The notes below the pieces were generated by a model, which was not told where the DNA came from, searched no databases, and was given only the letters and a program-made list of their open reading frames with translations. A stretch of 64,000 bases of DNA from Spirochaeta isovalerica (GTDB taxonomy: Bacteria; Spirochaetota; Spirochaetia; DSM-2461), in NCBI RefSeq assembly GCF_014207565.1, contig NZ_JACHGJ010000004.1, forward strand, positions 62,001 to 126,000, written 5' to 3'. Position 1 is the first letter of the stretch. Every line of letters starts with the position of its first letter. A program made the position numbers and the translations under genes. Below are positions 18,440 through 26,296 of this stretch, one piece after another.

Positions 18440-18739
18440 TTAGCGGTTTTCCTTCAACATCTGTTCCAGAAAAGCCAGGTACTCTTTAAAAAGGGATTTC
18501 CCCTCTTTCGTTATTTTATAAACTGTCTGAACCGTGCTCCCGGCCAGTTCTTTCCGTTTTTCCACATATCCGGCCTTGATCAGCTTTTCCATATGGGTGT
18601 AGATCGAGCCGTCGGTCCCCCCGAGAAGAGATTTGAGCTGGTTGAATGAAACCATTTCATCTTTGTAGAGCACGGTCAGAATGGACAGTCTCGTTTTTTC
18701 GAAGAAGACATTGTCAAACCGCGTGTAAAGATCATCCAT
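18440..18739 (-). CDS. Winged-helix transcriptional regulator (HTH_34/PadR-ArsR-like)
   Basis: A 99-residue DNA-binding protein: TRLSILTVLYKDEMVSFNQLKSLL, then LGGTDGSIYTHMEKLIKAGYVEKRKE as recognition helix and wing, and a C-terminal helix for dimerisation. The start ATG at 18737-18739 is preceded by AAGGAG and overlaps the upstream gene by 8 bases; the longer frame to 18766 is not used. The exact inverted repeat at 19371-19397 in the operon promoter is its likely operator, implying autoregulation of the exporter operon. Confidence 0.88.
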   Translation of the reverse strand: MDDLYTRFDNVFFEKTRLSILTVLYKDEMVSFNQLKSLLGGTDGSIYTHMEKLIKAGYVEKRKELAGSTVQTVYKITKEGKSLFKEYLAFLEQMLKENR

Positions 18740-19343
18740 TACGGCTCCTTTCAATATAATGGACATGAAATCCCGTCAGAATGTAGGCGATCCCGACGGC
18801 GATTCCCGCGACAGCCGATCCCTGAAGGGACGAAACCTGATTGATGATAAAGAGAAATCCCATTCCCGTGAGAACCCAGGCTTCTATCATCAAAGACGAA
18901 TAGGTGATCTGGCTGTACATGAACAGAGGGACGGCTCCGGCCATAAGATAGATCCCCGCATGGGGAATATCGGTCTGCAGAAGGTAGTACATCATGATAC
19001 AGAGAATGACCATCGGCCCCAGAAATCCTACGGCCAGTTTTGTGAACCGGTTGGAGAGAAGCGGAGCCGACATTTTATCCATCCGCCTCACCCAGCCCAC
19101 GGTCTCCGTAACGCCGGCCAGAAAAAAAGTCGGAAGCCAGACAGCCAGAAAAAGCGTCATGCGGCTCAGCTCTCTTGAAGCGACCAGATAATAGGAAAGC
19201 GCAGACGCCGCTATGATAAGAACACCATATACCCAGTAAACCCAGGTTTCAATAATCCCGTAATCCTCCGCCTGATCCATTACTTTTTTGATTTCAGTCA
19301 GATCCTTCAGATAATCTTCGATCTCCCTTTTTTTTTCTTCCAT
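18732..19343 (-). CDS. Small polytopic membrane protein of unknown function
   Basis: A 203-residue protein, first gene of the exporter operon. A charged N-terminus (MEEKKREIEDYLKDL) is followed by about six hydrophobic segments between residues 32 and 195. I recognise no family. Adjacency to the winged-helix gene resembles regulator/membrane-protein pairs in which the membrane partner senses the envelope, but this is inference. AGGGAG precedes the ATG at 19341-19343. Confidence 0.7.
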   Translation of the reverse strand: MEEKKREIEDYLKDLTEIKKVMDQAEDYGIIETWVYWVYGVLIIAASALSYYLVASRELSRMTLFLAVWLPTFFLAGVTETVGWVRRMDKMSAPLLSNRFTKLAVGFLGPMVILCIMMYYLLQTDIPHAGIYLMAGAVPLFMYSQITYSSLMIEAWVLTGMGFLFIINQVSSLQGSAVAGIAVGIAYILTGFHVHYIERSRNG

Positions 19344-19370
19344 ATGACTCCCTACCGGCTTTATCTTTCA

Positions 19371-19412
19371 AAGTTACTTTGCTTTACAAAGTAACTTCTA
19401 ATTACAAAGTAA
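19371..19412. promoter_or_regulatory. Operator: perfect inverted repeat plus a third half-site
   Basis: AAGTTACTTTG (19371-19381) and its exact reverse complement (19387-19397) flank a 5-base centre. A third copy of the half-site CAAAGTAA occurs at 19405-19412, 18 bases from the second arm. The third copy overlaps the -10 hexamer of the minus-strand promoter and the palindrome covers the expected start of transcription. This arrangement fits repression by the winged-helix protein encoded in the operon. Confidence 0.8.
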
Positions 19413-19434
19413 GCCAGATTAAAATGATTGTCAA
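19406..19434 (-). promoter_or_regulatory. Promoter of the RND/LolA-like/barrel operon
   Basis: Minus-strand TTGACA (19429-19434), a 17-base spacer and TACTTT (19406-19411). The start of transcription is expected near 19399, leaving a leader of about 55 bases with an AGGGAG ribosome site. Confidence 0.65.
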
Positions 19435-19518
19435 GATATATATAATTATTTACCGAAGCATAAGCTTAAATGGCGATCCGTTGCTTTTCCTCTGACATGA
19501 CTGATCTCATCGAAAAAC

Positions 19519-19545
19519 TTGACAGTTATGATTTTCGCTTATAAA
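19519..19545 (+). promoter_or_regulatory. Candidate promoter of the 2-oxoacid oxidoreductase operon
   Basis: A consensus TTGACA at 19519-19524 is followed after 15 bases by TATAAA (19540-19545). The spacing is shorter than usual, which may make it weak or activator-dependent. The operator-like palindrome at 19550-19572 lies just downstream, over the expected start site. Confidence 0.45.
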
Positions 19546-19549
19546 ATCA

Positions 19550-19572
19550 CTAATATACATGTGATATATTAG
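19550..19572. promoter_or_regulatory. Palindromic operator upstream of the oxidoreductase operon
   Basis: CTAATATA and its exact reverse complement TATATTAG are separated by 7 bases. A diverged copy with the same 8-7-8 layout is found at 22486-22508, upstream of the GntR gene that ends this gene group. The likely binder is that GntR/FCD protein. Confidence 0.6.
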
Positions 19573-19603
19573 ATGAATATCAATTTAAAAAGGAAGAAAA
19601 AAT

Positions 19604-20128
19604 ATGCTGAAAGAGATACGCTGGCACGGTCGCGGCGGTCAGGGAAGCTTCACAGGAGCCAAGCTCCTGGGAACAGCGGCATCGCTTCATGACGATCGGT
19701 TCGCCCAGGCTTTTCCTTCATTCGGTCCCGAAAGACGGGGCGCTCCCGTACTGGGTTTCAACAGGATAAGCGACAGACCTATTACCGATAGAAGCGAAAT
19801 CGGCTTGTGCGATTTTATTATTTTTCTTGATGACACGTTGTGGAGCGACCGGTACTTCGGCGATTTGAAGAAAGATGCCCTGATCCTGATCAACACAGCA
19901 GATAAGAACCTTTCCGATGCGAGGATCCGGACCATTGACGCCACAGGCCTGGCTTTGGAAATACTGGGATTGCCCATAGCCAATACAGCCATGCTGGGAG
20001 CTCTGGCGGCTCTGTCACGGGAAACGGTTTCCTACAACGCCCTTGTGGAAGCTCTCAAATCTTCCCTGAAAACCTCTGTGCTTGAAAAAAACCTTATTCT
20101 TCTGGAGAAAGCCTATGAGAGATTTTAA
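19604..20128 (+). CDS. porC: 2-oxoacid:ferredoxin oxidoreductase, gamma subunit
   Basis: A 174-residue gamma subunit of the four-subunit pyruvate/2-oxoacid:ferredoxin oxidoreductase: RWHGRGGQGSFTGAKLLG, then FPSFGPERRGAPVLGFNRIS, hallmarks of PorC/VorC/KorC. It helps hold the coenzyme A and thiamine modules together. It is the first gene of a tightly overlapping gamma-delta-alpha-beta operon, the order known for Thermotoga and archaeal enzymes. AGGAAG precedes the ATG. Pyruvate is favoured as substrate because of the beta subunit, but a branched-chain acid is possible. Confidence 0.93.
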   Translation: MLKEIRWHGRGGQGSFTGAKLLGTAASLHDDRFAQAFPSFGPERRGAPVLGFNRISDRPITDRSEIGLCDFIIFLDDTLWSDRYFGDLKKDALILINTADKNLSDARIRTIDATGLALEILGLPIANTAMLGALAALSRETVSYNALVEALKSSLKTSVLEKNLILLEKAYERF

Positions 20129-20420
20129 GATGAGCCCCCGTCCCCAATGGAACAGCTTATCCGATGTCCCCATGGGCTCCAGCTGCTCCTCCTTCCATAT
20201 ATGCGATGCAAATGCCGCCTGGAGAGTTTTCCGACCCGTCATGGATTATTCCCTCTGCATTGGCTGCCATCAATGCTATCTGCTCTGCCCCGACGGAGCC
20301 ATTCACAAAGAAGACGCGAAAGTTTTCCATATCGATTATGACTTCTGCAAAGGCTGCGGTATCTGCGCTCACCAATGCAAACCCGGAGCCATATCCATGG
20401 TAAAGGAGGACCAGGCATGA
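20115..20420 (+). CDS. porD: 2-oxoacid:ferredoxin oxidoreductase, delta (ferredoxin) subunit
   Basis: A 101-residue polyferredoxin subunit carrying two [4Fe-4S] sites, CIGCHQCYLLCP and CKGCGICAHQCKP, which pass electrons from the thiamine site to soluble ferredoxin. The start at 20115 is chosen because GGAG lies 8 bases upstream; it overlaps the gamma gene by 14 bases. The N-terminal 50 residues precede the first cluster, as in other PorD proteins. Confidence 0.93.
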   Translation: MRDFKMSPRPQWNSLSDVPMGSSCSSFHICDANAAWRVFRPVMDYSLCIGCHQCYLLCPDGAIHKEDAKVFHIDYDFCKGCGICAHQCKPGAISMVKEDQA

Positions 20421-21589
20421 GCGAATTCGCATTTCTGAACGGAAACGAAGCGGTCGCCTGGGGCGTCCGCCTGTCGCGGCCCCATGTCATAGCCGCCTAC
20501 CCCATCACTCCTCAGACGAAAGCAGTTGAAAAACTGTCGTCCTTTGTACAGAACGGGGAAATGGACTGCAAATACCTCCATGTGGAATCGGAACACAGCG
20601 CCATGGCCTGTTCCATCGGCTCAAGTTCCGTTGGTGCCCGGACCTTTACGGCTACATCCTCCCAGGGGCTGCTCTATATGTCGGAAGGACTGCCCTACGC
20701 CTCGGGAGCCCGGCTTCCCATCGTCATGATGAACGCCAACCGGTCCATAGCCACACCCTGGAATATTTACGGGGATCAGATGGACGCCATGCACGTGATC
20801 AATTCAGGCTGGGTCCAGCTCTTTGTGGAGGACGCCCAGGAAGCCCTTGATATGGTTATCCAGAGCTTCAAGCTGGCGGAGAACCACGACATCCTGACGC
20901 CGGTTATGATCAATGTGGACGGTTTTGTGCTGACACATACCTATGAAAAAGTGGATATACCCGGACAGGAATTGGTGGACAGCTTTCTTCCAGCCATTGA
21001 AAAAGCTCCCCATCTGATGAACGATCAGGATCCCATGAGCCTGTGTATTTCCGCGGGAAACCAGCACTACATGGAGTTCAAGATCAAACAGCACAGGGAT
21101 ATGTTCAAAGTGTTCGAACAGCTGGAAAGAATCGATCGGGATTTTGAAAAATCCTTCGGCCGGAGCCACGGAGGCGCTGCTGATGGATACAGGAACGAAG
21201 ATGCTGATGTGATTCTGGTCACAACCGGGTCTGTGACCGGAACGGCACGGGTTGTCGTGGACTCTCTGCGGGAAAAGGGAATTAAAGCGGGACTGGTGAA
21301 ACTCAGACTGCTGAGGCCCTTCCCTTCCGATGATCTGTACGAACTGATCGGGAAAGCAAGTGCGGTCGGTATTCTGGACAAGAATATCTCCTTCGGATTC
21401 GAAGGAACGGTTTATACCAATGTCAATTCCTCTCTTCTGCAGAAAGGCTACAGGGGACGGACCTTCAATTTCATTGCCGGACTCGGCGGAAGGGATATTA
21501 CGAAAGAGAATATCGAAGAGATGTTTTCCGCTCTTCTCGAACAGAAAGGGGAAACGGTTCAGTATTTCAATATGGGGTGCGCCTTATGA
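20417..21589 (+). CDS. porA: 2-oxoacid:ferredoxin oxidoreductase, alpha subunit
   Basis: A 390-residue alpha subunit with the pyrimidine-binding domain I (FLNGNEAVAWGVRLSRPHVI, AYPITPQT, HVESEHSAMA, TFTATSSQGLLYMSE) and the transketolase C-terminal-like domain II (VILVTTGSVTGTARVVVDSL, GLVKLRLLRPFP). The ATG at 20417 overlaps the delta stop by 4 bases and has GGAGG 8 bases upstream. The length matches PorA/VorA of four-subunit enzymes. Confidence 0.94.
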   Translation: MSEFAFLNGNEAVAWGVRLSRPHVIAAYPITPQTKAVEKLSSFVQNGEMDCKYLHVESEHSAMACSIGSSSVGARTFTATSSQGLLYMSEGLPYASGARLPIVMMNANRSIATPWNIYGDQMDAMHVINSGWVQLFVEDAQEALDMVIQSFKLAENHDILTPVMINVDGFVLTHTYEKVDIPGQELVDSFLPAIEKAPHLMNDQDPMSLCISAGNQHYMEFKIKQHRDMFKVFEQLERIDRDFEKSFGRSHGGAADGYRNEDADVILVTTGSVTGTARVVVDSLREKGIKAGLVKLRLLRPFPSDDLYELIGKASAVGILDKNISFGFEGTVYTNVNSSLLQKGYRGRTFNFIAGLGGRDITKENIEEMFSALLEQKGETVQYFNMGCAL

Positions 21590-22479
21590 TAAAAAAACTC
21601 AACGCCCGGAACATCGATGCAAAGGAATGTTTCTACGGACACAAAGCCTGCGGCGGTTGCGGCGAGAGCCTGGCTCTCAGACTGGCCCTGAAAGTACTGG
21701 GAGAGGAAGCGTACCTGTCACTCCCTGCGGGATGTATGGCCGCTGTTTCCTTTATCTATCCCAATATGGCCTTTAAGAATAATGCCGTTATTACGCCTTT
21801 CGCTTCTACAGCCGCTGTGGCGACGGGGATTGCGGCGGGCCTGGAAGCGCTCGGAAAAGAAGCGCCCCTCTCCGTGGGATTCGCCGGTGACGGTGGAACC
21901 GCCGATATAGGGATCCAGTCCCTTTCCGGAGCGATCGACAGAGGAGAAAAGTTCATCTACATCTGTACGGATAATGAAGCTTATATGAACACTGGTATCC
22001 AGAAGAGCGGTCTGACTCCCTTCGGAGCGGCGACGACAACCACTCCAGCGGGCAAGGCCATTCACGGCTGTGTTACCGAAAAGAAAAACATGTTTGAAAT
22101 AGCAGCAGCCCACGGAATCACCTACGCGGCCACAGCGAGCATCGGTTACCCCGAGGATTTTCTGAATAAAGTGCAGAAGGCCAAGGAATGCGACGGCCCC
22201 GCCTATATCCACATCTACACCCCCTGCCCTACCGGCTGGGGGCACGGATCGAAGATCACCGTCGATCTGGCTAAGGAAGTTGTGGATACGGGGCTCTGGT
22301 TTCTCGCAGAATATGAAGACGGCGAATTCCGTCTTAACAGAAAACCCGGAGATTTCAAACCTGTAGCCGACCATCTGAAGAGACAGGCCCGGTTCCGCCA
22401 CTTATCCGATGAAGAAATCAGTCAGATTGAAGTGATGCGCGACCGGAAATGGGAAAAAATGTTGAAAAACTGGGGTTGA
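21586..22479 (+). CDS. porB: 2-oxoacid:ferredoxin oxidoreductase, beta (TPP-binding) subunit
   Basis: A 297-residue catalytic subunit. It binds thiamine pyrophosphate through GDGGTADIGIQSLSGA with the downstream DNEAYMNTG, and a [4Fe-4S] cluster through C22 and C25 (ACGGCGES) and further cysteines. CPTGWGHGSK and VVDTGLWFLAEYE resemble pyruvate-type PorB, which is why pyruvate is favoured. ATGA overlap with the alpha gene. The reduced ferredoxin made here can feed the HydABC hydrogenase encoded about 14 kb away. Confidence 0.93.
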   Translation: MIKKLNARNIDAKECFYGHKACGGCGESLALRLALKVLGEEAYLSLPAGCMAAVSFIYPNMAFKNNAVITPFASTAAVATGIAAGLEALGKEAPLSVGFAGDGGTADIGIQSLSGAIDRGEKFIYICTDNEAYMNTGIQKSGLTPFGAATTTTPAGKAIHGCVTEKKNMFEIAAAHGITYAATASIGYPEDFLNKVQKAKECDGPAYIHIYTPCPTGWGHGSKITVDLAKEVVDTGLWFLAEYEDGEFRLNRKPGDFKPVADHLKRQARFRHLSDEEISQIEVMRDRKWEKMLKNWG

Positions 22480-22485
22480 ACCAAG

Positions 22486-22508
22486 GTAATATATCAGCAG
22501 TATACTTA
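22486..22508. promoter_or_regulatory. Second copy of the 8-7-8 operator, upstream of the GntR gene
   Basis: GTAATATA, 7 bases, TATACTTA. The left arm matches the operator at 19550 in 7 of 8 bases and the right arm in 5 of 8. Two GTATAC palindromes (22500-22505 and 22518-22523) also lie here, 18 bases apart. Confidence 0.45.
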
Positions 22509-22540
22509 CAATTATTTGTATACGAGATCAGGAGAACCTA

Positions 22541-23188
22541 TTGAAACCGTCCAACACCTACATATTTGAGACTCTGAAAAAAAGAATAATCAATCTTGAA
22601 ATGAAGCCCGGTGATGCGGTTCAGGAAAAAGAGCTGATTGAGGAATTCGGTGTGAGCCGGACACCCGTAAGGGAAGCCCTGATAAAACTTGGCCAGATCG
22701 GTCTGGTGGAAACACGCCCCCGTGTGGGAACTTTTGTCACTCAGATCGATCTGAAGTCAGTTCAGAACGCCTATGAGGTTAAAAAGAATCTGGAGGGACT
22801 GGCTGCGGAACTGGCTGCGCGGAGGGCAAAGGATGATCAGATAAAAGAGTTATTTGTCATCATTGAACGATTTTCCGGCTACGATATCGTCCGCGATTAC
22901 AAACTCTGTATCAATGACGATCAGCGGTTCCATCAGATCGTCCGCCAGGCTTCAGGCAACGAGATGCTTATCGAAATACTCGACCAGCTGAACACCAAAA
23001 CAGCGCGGTTTCTTCAGTCGATCGAGTACGTTATAGATGATTTTGACTGGTTCTACGAGACTCTGAAAAACATGGCCCACGCCATAGAAGCCAGAGACTC
23101 CGAACAGGCGAGGAAAACAACAGAAGAGCACACTCTGAAATTCGTCAATCAGATGTCGCGGCGCTTCTTCGGTTATATGATGCCCTGA
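22541..23188 (+). CDS. GntR-family transcriptional regulator, FCD subfamily
   Basis: A 215-residue regulator. The N-terminal winged helix (about 5-72) has EKELIEEFGVSRTPVREALIKLGQIGLVETRPRVGTFVT; the C-terminal all-helical FCD effector domain (about 78-205) has the DQRFHQIV motif with a metal-binding His. FCD proteins usually sense organic or amino acids. The start is TTG with AGGAG upstream. Its position after porB and the shared operator-like sites suggest it controls the oxidoreductase operon and itself. Confidence 0.93.
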   Translation: MKPSNTYIFETLKKRIINLEMKPGDAVQEKELIEEFGVSRTPVREALIKLGQIGLVETRPRVGTFVTQIDLKSVQNAYEVKKNLEGLAAELAARRAKDDQIKELFVIIERFSGYDIVRDYKLCINDDQRFHQIVRQASGNEMLIEILDQLNTKTARFLQSIEYVIDDFDWFYETLKNMAHAIEARDSEQARKTTEEHTLKFVNQMSRRFFGYMMP

Positions 23189-23252
23189 TGAAACGGGCAG
23201 AACTGCCATAGCGAAACGTTGAGCTATGAACCTTGAAAAGGAGGATTTAAAA

Positions 23253-24434
23253 ATGTTTTCAAAAAGAGTGGATGGTGTCAAAGCATCGGAAATCAGGGAA
23301 ATTCTTAAACTGGCCGCCAGAAATGATATAATTTCTTTCGCCGGCGGGTTACCGGCACCGGAACTGTTTCCCGTGGAAAAGATGAAAGAAGTCTCCCGAT
23401 ATGTACTGGACAATATGGGAGAAGAAGCCCTTCAGTACAGTCCGACAGAAGGTTATGTGCCACTTAGGGATTTTATTGCCGGAAGAATGGCCAAAACAGG
23501 ATACCCGACAAACCGCGATGAAATCCTTATCATCAGCGGATCTCAGCAGGGGCTCGATTTTGCTGGAAAGATATTTCTTAATCCGGGAGACACGGTTCTC
23601 TGCGAAAGTCCGACGTATCTGGGAGCTGTAAATGCTTTCCGTGCCTATGAGGGAAATTTCCGGGAAGTGGATACAGATGATGAAGGGATGATTCCCGAAG
23701 ATCTTGAAAAAGCTCTTAAAGAGACAGACAATGTCAAGTTCATATATGTTATTCCCGATTTTCAGAATCCCTCCGGGAGGACGTGGTCACTGGAACGTCG
23801 AAAAGCTCTCATAGAGTTGGCCGGCAAATACAGAATCCCCGTTGTTGAAGATAATCCCTATGGTGAACTCATCTTCGAAGGAGAAAGACAGCCCTCCATC
23901 AAGTCTCTGGATACAGAGGGTCTCGTCATGTTTCTGGGCACCTTTTCAAAGACCTTTGCACCGGGGCTCAGAATCGGGTGGATCTGCGCTTCACCGGAAA
24001 TTCTCTCCAAATGCATTATGGTGAAACAGAGCTCAGATGTGCAGAGCAGCTCTATCAGCCAGAGAGAAATCGCCGTTTTCATGGAAAAATACGACTTTGA
24101 AGAACATGTGGAAACCATAAAAAAGACCTATAAGAAAAGAAGAGATCTTATGATGGAAAGCATAGAAAAATACTTTCCCGAAGAAGCGAAATGGACCTAT
24201 CCTTCAGGTGGCCTGTTTACATGGGTTGTCGTTCCCGAATCGATCGATACGAAAGAGCTGATGGAGAGAACCCTGGAAGAAACGAAAGTGGCCTATGTAC
24301 CGGGCGCATCTTTTTTTCCGAACGGTGGTGTACACAACACTCTGAGATTGAATTTCTCCAATATGCCGGAAGATAAAATAGTTGAAGGGATCAGGAGACT
24401 GGGCGATCTTCTGAAAAAAGAAATCGCCCTGTAA
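23253..24434 (+). CDS. PLP-dependent aminotransferase, class I/II (LysN/2-aminoadipate type)
   Basis: A 393-residue fold-type I aminotransferase. Motifs: FAGGLPAPELFP near the N-terminus, ISGSQQGLDFAGKIF, VIPDFQNPSGRTW, and the PLP lysine in LGTFSKTFAPGLRIGW. This set is typical of the 2-aminoadipate/valine/aromatic aminotransferase group. It could supply 2-oxoacids to the oxidoreductase next door. ATG at 23253 is chosen because AAGGAGG precedes it. It follows the regulator by 65 bases without a clear terminator and probably shares its transcript. Confidence 0.92.
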   Translation: MFSKRVDGVKASEIREILKLAARNDIISFAGGLPAPELFPVEKMKEVSRYVLDNMGEEALQYSPTEGYVPLRDFIAGRMAKTGYPTNRDEILIISGSQQGLDFAGKIFLNPGDTVLCESPTYLGAVNAFRAYEGNFREVDTDDEGMIPEDLEKALKETDNVKFIYVIPDFQNPSGRTWSLERRKALIELAGKYRIPVVEDNPYGELIFEGERQPSIKSLDTEGLVMFLGTFSKTFAPGLRIGWICASPEILSKCIMVKQSSDVQSSSISQREIAVFMEKYDFEEHVETIKKTYKKRRDLMMESIEKYFPEEAKWTYPSGGLFTWVVVPESIDTKELMERTLEETKVAYVPGASFFPNGGVHNTLRLNFSNMPEDKIVEGIRRLGDLLKKEIAL

Positions 24435-24462
24435 CCTTTTTATGTCAGGTATTTGACTTCCC

Positions 24463-24500
24463 AACCGCTCTCCCGCAATTCCATGGAGAGCGGTTTCATT
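24463..24500 (+). terminator. Intrinsic terminator after the aminotransferase
   Basis: AACCGCTCTCC (24463-24473) pairs perfectly with GGAGAGCGGTT (24485-24495) around an 11-base loop, followed by TCATTT. It separates the por/aminotransferase group from the convergent pcp gene. Confidence 0.75.
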
Positions 24501-24539
24501 TCGATCTGCAGGCAGTCGGTAAACGGCATGTTAATAAAA

Positions 24540-25181
24540 TCAGCAGATCCTGCCCATGGGAACATTCAGATCCGGTTTTCCCGCTATAACTGCTTCCACC
24601 ATGGCCAGCAGCCCTGTTCTCATCGATTCAAAACTCATGGAAGGAACATCGCCCTTTCCCGCAGCCTGATCCGGCAGGAAAGGCACATGGATAAATCCAC
24701 CCTTAATTTTGGAATCTCCCGTATTTATCCTGTGAAGAATCCGGTACATGATATGGTTGCAAACAAAAGTGCCGGCTGAAAAGGACAGGGAAGCGGGAAT
24801 CCCGGCTTCGATAGAAGCCCGAACCATTGCTTTAACCGGCAGGTTGGAAAAATAACCGTCGGGACCATCCTCGGTAATCGGCGAATCAACTGGTTGCCGT
24901 CCCCTGTTATCGGGGATTCTGCCGTCATCCAGATTTATCGCTACCCTCTCTACAGATAGTCCCGAACGTCCCCCGGCCTGCCCTACAGCCAGAACAATGT
25001 CGGGATTCTCTCTATCCCAGAGGGAATTCAAATTGTGGAATGATTCGCCGAAAGCTGTGGGAAGCTGTGTCTTGACCAGAATATGGCCTTTCAACGAATC
25101 GGGAAGCGACCGCACGACTTCCCAGGAGGGGTTGATTTCTTCCCCTCCGAATGGATCGAATCCCGATAATAAAACTTTCAT
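24540..25181 (-). CDS. pcp: Pyrrolidone-carboxylate (pyroglutamyl) peptidase
   Basis: A 213-residue cysteine peptidase (family C15) that removes N-terminal pyroglutamate. It starts MKVLLSGFDPFGGEEINPSW, the family signature. The triad is visible: Glu78 in SVERVAINLDD, Cys141 in SAGTFVCNHIMY and His165 in GFIHVPFLP. The start ATG at 25179-25181 has no ribosome site; TATACT ends six bases before it. It follows the kdgK operon on the same strand but seems to have its own promoter. Confidence 0.96.
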   Translation of the reverse strand: MKVLLSGFDPFGGEEINPSWEVVRSLPDSLKGHILVKTQLPTAFGESFHNLNSLWDRENPDIVLAVGQAGGRSGLSVERVAINLDDGRIPDNRGRQPVDSPITEDGPDGYFSNLPVKAMVRASIEAGIPASLSFSAGTFVCNHIMYRILHRINTGDSKIKGGFIHVPFLPDQAAGKGDVPSMSFESMRTGLLAMVEAVIAGKPDLNVPMGRIC

Positions 25182-25187
25182 TACCAC

Positions 25188-25216
25188 AGTATATATCCAA
25201 CGGACGGAACTGTTTA
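25188..25216 (-). promoter_or_regulatory. Probable leaderless promoter of pcp
   Basis: Minus-strand TAAACA (25211-25216), 17-base spacer, TATACT (25188-25193), then GTGGTA and the ATG. There is no Shine-Dalgarno sequence. Confidence 0.5.
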
Positions 25217-25232
25217 TTATTTTTTTCCAGAG

Positions 25233-25266
25233 GGCTGTCTCATCCGGGACGGGACAGCCTTTCTTT
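25233..25266 (+). terminator. Hairpin with T-rich tail on the plus strand between kdgK and pcp
   Basis: GGCTGTC (25233-25239) pairs with GACAGCC (25253-25259), and the plus strand continues TTTCTTT. On the minus strand, where the flanking genes are read, the hairpin is followed by an A run. As a terminator it would therefore act on antisense transcripts. It may serve instead as a 3' end structure for the kdgK operon. Confidence 0.4.
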
Positions 25267-25267
25267 A

Positions 25268-26296
25268 CTACCGCTGGACCCTGCCGGAGCCGTCACCCTT
25301 CAGCAGATTCAGGACTTCCGCTTCCGAGACCAGCGCCACATCTCCGGGAATGGAGTGTTTGAGACAGGACGTCGCCACGGCAAACCTGAGAGCTTCCTCA
25401 TGATATTCGTAAGAAGTCAGTCCGTAAATAAGTCCCGCTGCGAAGGAATCCCCTCCCCCGACACGATCGATGATATTTTTTATCTCGTATTTCTGAGACA
25501 CGACAAAGTCTTTTCTGTCGTTGAGCACGGCAGACCAGCTGTTGTGATCGGCCGAATGGCTCTCTCTCATTGTGATGGCGATCATTTTCATTTCCGGAAA
25601 CTTATCGAGCACTTTCTTCGAGATATCTTCGTAGCGGTCCAGACCCAGATCGGCTTTGCTGACATCGGCGTCGGACTCGATTCCCAGAGATTTCTGGCAA
25701 TCCTCTTCATTGGCGATGGCGACATCGACGAATTTAACCAGCTCGTTCATAACTTCGGGAGCCCTTTTTCCGTATTTCCAGAGCTTCTTTCTGTAATTGA
25801 GGTCGCAGGATACGGTTAGACCTCTTTTTTTCGCTTCTTCCACGGCGCGCATGGACAAAGCGGCGGAGGATTCCGATAGAGCGGGAGTGATTCCCGTAAT
25901 ATGAAACCACGATGCTCCGGCGAATACGCCATCCCAGTCAAAATCTTCCGGACCGGCTTCGGCGATGGAAGAACCGGCTCTGTCGTAGACGACATTGGAC
26001 GGTCTCTGGTTGGCGCCGGTTTCCAGATAATAGACGCCGAGTCGCTCTCCCTGAAAAACGATCTGAGAGGTATCAACGCCCCGCGCTCTGACAGTGTCCC
26101 GGGCGCTTCTCCCCAGCGGATTATCAGGAAGAGCCGTGACAAAGGAAGCCTCTTTGCCCAGAAGTGCCAGAGCGGAAGCGACATTGGACTCCCCACCTCC
26201 GAAAGTGGCTTCCAGCAGAGGACTCTGAAAAAATCTCTCATTTCCCGGCGATTTTAATCTGAGCATGATTTCGCCCAGGGTAACTATTTTACTCAT
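25268..26296 (-). CDS. kdgK: 2-keto-3-deoxygluconate kinase (PfkB family)
   Basis: A 342-residue sugar kinase converting KDG to KDPG. PfkB signatures: [15 protein letters not shown] near residue 35 and the catalytic anion-hole/Asp motif [14 protein letters not shown] near the C-terminus. ATG at 26294-26296 overlaps the eda stop (ATGA). With eda beside it the pair completes the last two steps from KDG to pyruvate and glyceraldehyde 3-phosphate. PfkB members vary in substrate; the context makes KDG kinase the best choice. Confidence 0.88.
   Translation of the reverse strand: MSKIVTLGEIMLRLKSPGNERFFQSPLLEATFGGGESNVASALALLGKEASFVTALPDNPLGRSARDTVRARGVDTSQIVFQGERLGVYYLETGANQRPSNVVYDRAGSSIAEAGPEDFDWDGVFAGASWFHITGITPALSESSAALSMRAVEEAKKRGLTVSCDLNYRKKLWKYGKRAPEVMNELVKFVDVAIANEEDCQKSLGIESDADVSKADLGLDRYEDISKKVLDKFPEMKMIAITMRESHSADHNSWSAVLNDRKDFVVSQKYEIKNIIDRVGGGDSFAAGLIYGLTSYEYHEEALRFAVATSCLKHSIPGDVALVSEAEVLNLLKGDGSGRVQR

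Noticed and set aside
18298-18489. Plus-strand and other opposite-strand open frames inside the RND, HydB, kinase and similar genes
   Set aside because: They lie entirely within well-supported genes on the other strand, lack ribosome sites and have no recognisable domain; they are shadows of the high-GC reading frames.
25900-26260. Open frames antisense to kdgK
   Set aside because: Fully contained in kdgK with arginine/proline-rich shadow composition; no independent start signal.
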